Shown one piece after another: positions 61,422-64,000 of a stretch of 64,000 nucleotides of DNA (within the stretch, counting starts at the first letter, position 1; each line of letters starts with the position of its first letter). This DNA comes from Allobosea sp. AAP35. GTDB lineage: Bacteria > Pseudomonadota > Alphaproteobacteria > Rhizobiales > Beijerinckiaceae. The stretch is taken from positions 82,424-146,423 of the forward strand of contig NZ_LJHQ01000011.1 in the NCBI RefSeq assembly GCF_001295925.1, given 5' to 3'. The translations under genes and the position numbers were made by a program. The notes beneath the pieces were generated by a model, which worked only from the letters and a program-made list of their open reading frames with translations, ran no database searches and was not told where the DNA came from.

Positions 61422-62090
61422 ATGAGCGTCGAGAAAGTTCTTCTCGCCTGCGACAGCATCAGCACGTTTTTCGGGAAACTCGCGGCCTGGCTGATCATCG
61501 GCCTGATGCTGCTGGTCTGCGCCGAGGTGTTCAAGCGCTACATCCTGAACGCGCCGACCGCCTGGATCTTCGACGCCAGCAACATGTTCTATGGCACGCT
61601 GTTCATGCTGTGCGGGGCCTATACGCTCGCGCAGAACGGGCATGTCCGGGGCGATTTCCTTTACAGCTCGATGAAGCCGCGCACGCAGGCCTCGCTCGAT
61701 CTGGTGCTCTACATCGTCTTCTTCCTGCCGGGCATCTGCGCGCTGGTCTATGCCGGCTACAGCTATGCCGGCGATTCCTGGCGCATCGGCGAGCATTCCA
61801 ACGTCACGGCGGATGGACCGCCAGTCTATCATTTCAAGACGGTCATCCCGATCGCCGGCGCGCTCGTGCTGCTGCAGGGCCTGGCCGAGATCGTCCGCTG
61901 CATCGTCTGCCTGAAGACCGGAGCGTGGCCGGCCCGCCTCAAGGATGTCGCAGAGATCGATGTTGTCGAGGAGCAGCTGGCTGCCAGCGAGCATGTCGAC
62001 GAGGCGACGCGGCAAGCCGCGATCGAGGCGACCCAAAGCATCGACGAAGCGGCCCGCCAGCGCGGCCTGGGCGGAGACCGGCACCCATGA
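61422..62090 (+). CDS. TRAP transporter small permease (DctQ-type)
   Basis: A 222-residue inner-membrane protein with four helices (AAWLIIGLMLLVCAEVFKR; FYGTLFMLCGAYTLAQNGHVRGD; YIVFFLPGICALVYAGYSYA; VIPIAGALVLLQGLAEIVRC). The NGHVRGDFLY motif is family-typical. A long acidic C-terminal tail (about 45 residues) extends past the last helix. Its stop overlaps the large permease start (ATGA). Confidence 0.9.
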   Translation: MSVEKVLLACDSISTFFGKLAAWLIIGLMLLVCAEVFKRYILNAPTAWIFDASNMFYGTLFMLCGAYTLAQNGHVRGDFLYSSMKPRTQASLDLVLYIVFFLPGICALVYAGYSYAGDSWRIGEHSNVTADGPPVYHFKTVIPIAGALVLLQGLAEIVRCIVCLKTGAWPARLKDVAEIDVVEEQLAASEHVDEATRQAAIEATQSIDEAARQRGLGGDRHP

Positions 62091-63838
62091 GCGATCCCGC
62101 GCTTGGCCTGAGCATGCTCGGCCTCATCGTCGTCGTCATCCTGCTCGGCTTTCCGACCGCCTTCACCCTCATGGGTCTGGGAATGCTGTTCGGCTATGCC
62201 GCGTTCTATGACCCCACCCAGGCCTGGTACGCCAACCGCGTCTTCGACCTGATGGTCCAGCGCGCCTATGGCGCGATGACCAACGACGTCCTGATCTCGA
62301 TCCCGCTCTTCGTTTTGATGGGCTATGTGATGGAGCGCGGGGCGCTCGTCGACAAGATGTTCTATTCGGTGCAGCTGGCCTTCCGGAACCTGCCGGCGGC
62401 GCTGGCGGTCGCGACGCTTTTGGTGTGCACCTTCTGGGGCATTGCCAGCGGGCTGGTCGGTGCAGTCGTCGTGCTGATGGGCGTCATCGCCTTCAACCCG
62501 ATGCTGAAGGCGGGCTACGATGTGCGGCTGGCAGCCGGCGTCATCACGGCCGGCGGCACGCTCGGTATCCTGATCCCGCCCTCGGTGATGATCATCGTCT
62601 ATGCGGCGGTGGCGGGCCAGTCGGTGGTCAAGCTCTATGCGGCTGCGATGTTTCCGGGCTTCTTCCTAGCCTTTCTCTACCTCGTCTACATCATCGGCTG
62701 GGCGCTTCTGAATCCGCGCGTCGCGCCGAAACTGCCGCCCGAGCAGACGCGGGTTGCGGTCCCGCCCTGGACGCAGGCGCTGAGCGAGGCCTATGGCGGG
62801 CGCATGTTTCCGGCGCTCGGCAAGGCGCTGCTGGCACCGGCGAAGGCGCGGCTGATCCTGCGCGAAGAGGGGCGTCCCGTCGGCTATGGCGATGTCCTGC
62901 GGGCCTTCGCCTATGCGCTGGTCCCGCTGACCATCGTCGCAGGAACACTCGCCCTGGTGTGGTGGTATGTCGTGGTCCACCAGCAGGCCGGCGCCGCCGA
63001 GGTGGTGACGGCCGTGGAACAGCTCGGCACGCCGGATCTGGCTCCCGATCCGGCAGGCGAGGCCGAGACGGGCCCGCCTCGAGCCTTCTATTGGTGGTTT
63101 GGAGGCATCGCATTGGGCTTTGCGGGTTTGATGGCCCGCTACTACCGTCGGATGTCGGCGGAGCGCCTCGAAATCATCCGCCTGCTGACGGATTCCGTGG
63201 CACCGCTGGCGCTGTTGTCGGTGCTCGTGCTGGCCGTCATCCTGTTTGGCATCACGACCGCGACCGAATCCGCCGCCGTCGGCGCCGCCGGCGCGTTCCT
63301 GCTCGCCTTCCATGCCCGGACCCTGAACTGGAAGCGCACCAAGGAAGCCGTGTTCCTGACCGCCAAGACCACCTCGATGGTCTGCTGGCTGTTCGTGGGA
63401 TCGGCGATCTTCTCGGCGGTGTTTGCTCTGCTGGGCGGTCAGGCGCTGCTGGAAAGCTGGGTCCTGTCGCTGAACCTGTCATCGCTGCAGTTCATGATCC
63501 TGTCGCAGCTGATCATCTTCGTTCTCGGCTGGCCGCTGGAATGGACCGAGATCCTGGTGATCTTCGTCCCGATCTTCCTGCCGATGCTGAAGCATTTCGG
63601 CATCGATCCAATCCTCTGGGGCGTGCTCGTCTTCGTGAACCTGCAGGCCGCGTTCCTGTCGCCGCCGGTCGCGATGTCGGCCTTCTATCTCAAGGGCGTC
63701 GCGCCGGCGCATGTCACGATCAACCAGATTTTTGCCGGCATGATGCCCTATATGCTGATCGTGATCCTCTGCATGGTGCTGATGTATCTCTGGCCGGGGC
63801 TGACCCTGTGGCTGCCGAACTATCTCTATGGCAACTGA
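62087..63838 (+). CDS. TRAP transporter large permease (DctM-type), extended
   Basis: A 583-residue permease. The family segments ASGLVGAVVVLMGVIAFNPMLKAGYD, TAGGTLGILIPPSVMIIVYAA and FGITTATESAAVGAAGAF frame the elevator domain. It is about 150 residues longer than the usual 430: residues about 206-364 form an insertion with two extra hydrophobic helices and an acidic loop (GTPDLAPDPAGEAETG). This variant is seen in alphaproteobacterial TRAP systems. The start ATG at 62087 overlaps the small permease stop. Confidence 0.92.
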   Translation: MSDPALGLSMLGLIVVVILLGFPTAFTLMGLGMLFGYAAFYDPTQAWYANRVFDLMVQRAYGAMTNDVLISIPLFVLMGYVMERGALVDKMFYSVQLAFRNLPAALAVATLLVCTFWGIASGLVGAVVVLMGVIAFNPMLKAGYDVRLAAGVITAGGTLGILIPPSVMIIVYAAVAGQSVVKLYAAAMFPGFFLAFLYLVYIIGWALLNPRVAPKLPPEQTRVAVPPWTQALSEAYGGRMFPALGKALLAPAKARLILREEGRPVGYGDVLRAFAYALVPLTIVAGTLALVWWYVVVHQQAGAAEVVTAVEQLGTPDLAPDPAGEAETGPPRAFYWWFGGIALGFAGLMARYYRRMSAERLEIIRLLTDSVAPLALLSVLVLAVILFGITTATESAAVGAAGAFLLAFHARTLNWKRTKEAVFLTAKTTSMVCWLFVGSAIFSAVFALLGGQALLESWVLSLNLSSLQFMILSQLIIFVLGWPLEWTEILVIFVPIFLPMLKHFGIDPILWGVLVFVNLQAAFLSPPVAMSAFYLKGVAPAHVTINQIFAGMMPYMLIVILCMVLMYLWPGLTLWLPNYLYGN

Positions 63839-63950
63839 CGCACGGGTGATGCGTGCCCGCCCCGCCGGCCGCCTTGCTTTCGCAGACAAAACCCCCTAAT
63901 GCGACCGCGTTTTCCGGCCGCGTAGGGCCGTCGATCAGGAACAGGGTGTC

Positions 63951-64000
63951 ATGGCCAAAGAGAAATTCGCTCGCACGAAGCCGCATTGCAACATTGGTAC
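63951..64000 (+). CDS. tuf: elongation factor Tu, 5' end only
   Basis: The first 16 codons (MAKEKFARTKPHCNIG) match the invariant N-terminus of EF-Tu up to the start of the G1 region. The gene runs off the right edge of the window. The 112 bp before it show no gene. Confidence 0.9.
   Translation, partial: MAKEKFARTKPHCNIG

Overview
The window is GC-rich, densely packed bacterial chromosome. Its gene set points to an alphaproteobacterium of the order Hyphomicrobiales (Rhizobiales), probably close to Bosea. Indicators are a BTLCP-type transglutaminase-like peptidase, a DUF3126 protein, DUF2336, double-PilZ and PAS_5-like proteins, an EcfG-type stress promoter, and an Orn/Lys/Arg decarboxylase of the type common in this group. 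The organism call is inference from remembered family distributions; no database search was run.

Layout. 1-10 kb: end of a zinc-finger protein, a DUF1624 membrane protein, an alpha/beta hydrolase, serine acetyltransferase (cysE), DUF3126, a gamma-carbonic-anhydrase-like protein, a transglutaminase-like peptidase, a HAD hydrolase, PilZ and PAS proteins, and a rhomboid protease. A very AT-rich gap at 8.68-8.75 kb holds a perfect DnaA box. 10-20 kb: CBS protein, patatin, hisI, folE, an Fe-S scaffold, a PAP2 phosphatase, yidD, two paralogous lipoproteins, an AraC regulator, thrS. 20-33 kb: a DUF2157/GDYXXLXY pair, an OpgC-like acyltransferase coupled to an SGNH hydrolase, nitroreductase/flavin reductase, a MaoC-CitE-HMA operon, a transglycosylase-like/DUF2336 pair, nadK, and a Tat-exported metallo-beta-lactamase-fold protein. 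33-45 kb: tRNA-Thr, an MHS transporter, rlmB, tRNA-Tyr, a GNAT and an amino-acid decarboxylase, then a fabI-like / MaoC-PTA / acetate-kinase cassette. 45-55 kb: L,D-transpeptidase, an orphan amino-acid binding protein, a PGDH_C-type oxidoreductase, a copper P-type ATPase behind a CueR-type promoter, tRNA-Gly, a 23-codon small membrane protein with an EcfG promoter, and an operon joining DUF2946, the copper chaperone PCu(A)C and a FecBCD-type ABC importer. 55-64 kb: a peptidase M23 remnant, glpD coupled to a nucleotide-sugar dehydrogenase, pncB, a three-gene TRAP transporter, and the first codons of tuf.

The most interesting items are four. (1) The cassette at 41.0-44.6 kb could in principle carry a 3-hydroxyacyl-CoA through dehydration, reduction, phosphotransfer and ATP formation. 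It has a Pho-box-like site in front and a Tyr-to-Phe change in the FabI-like enzyme. (2) The small membrane protein has an exact EcfG-type promoter and a strong ribosome binding site, and is antisense to the 3' end of the ABC ATPase gene. (3) The copper-chaperone plus FecBCD-type importer operon suggests uptake of copper or a copper chelate. (4) A degenerate M23 peptidase fragment lies next to a dispersed palindromic intergenic repeat that has two related copies elsewhere in the window.

No CRISPR array, insertion sequence, rRNA or complete prophage was seen.
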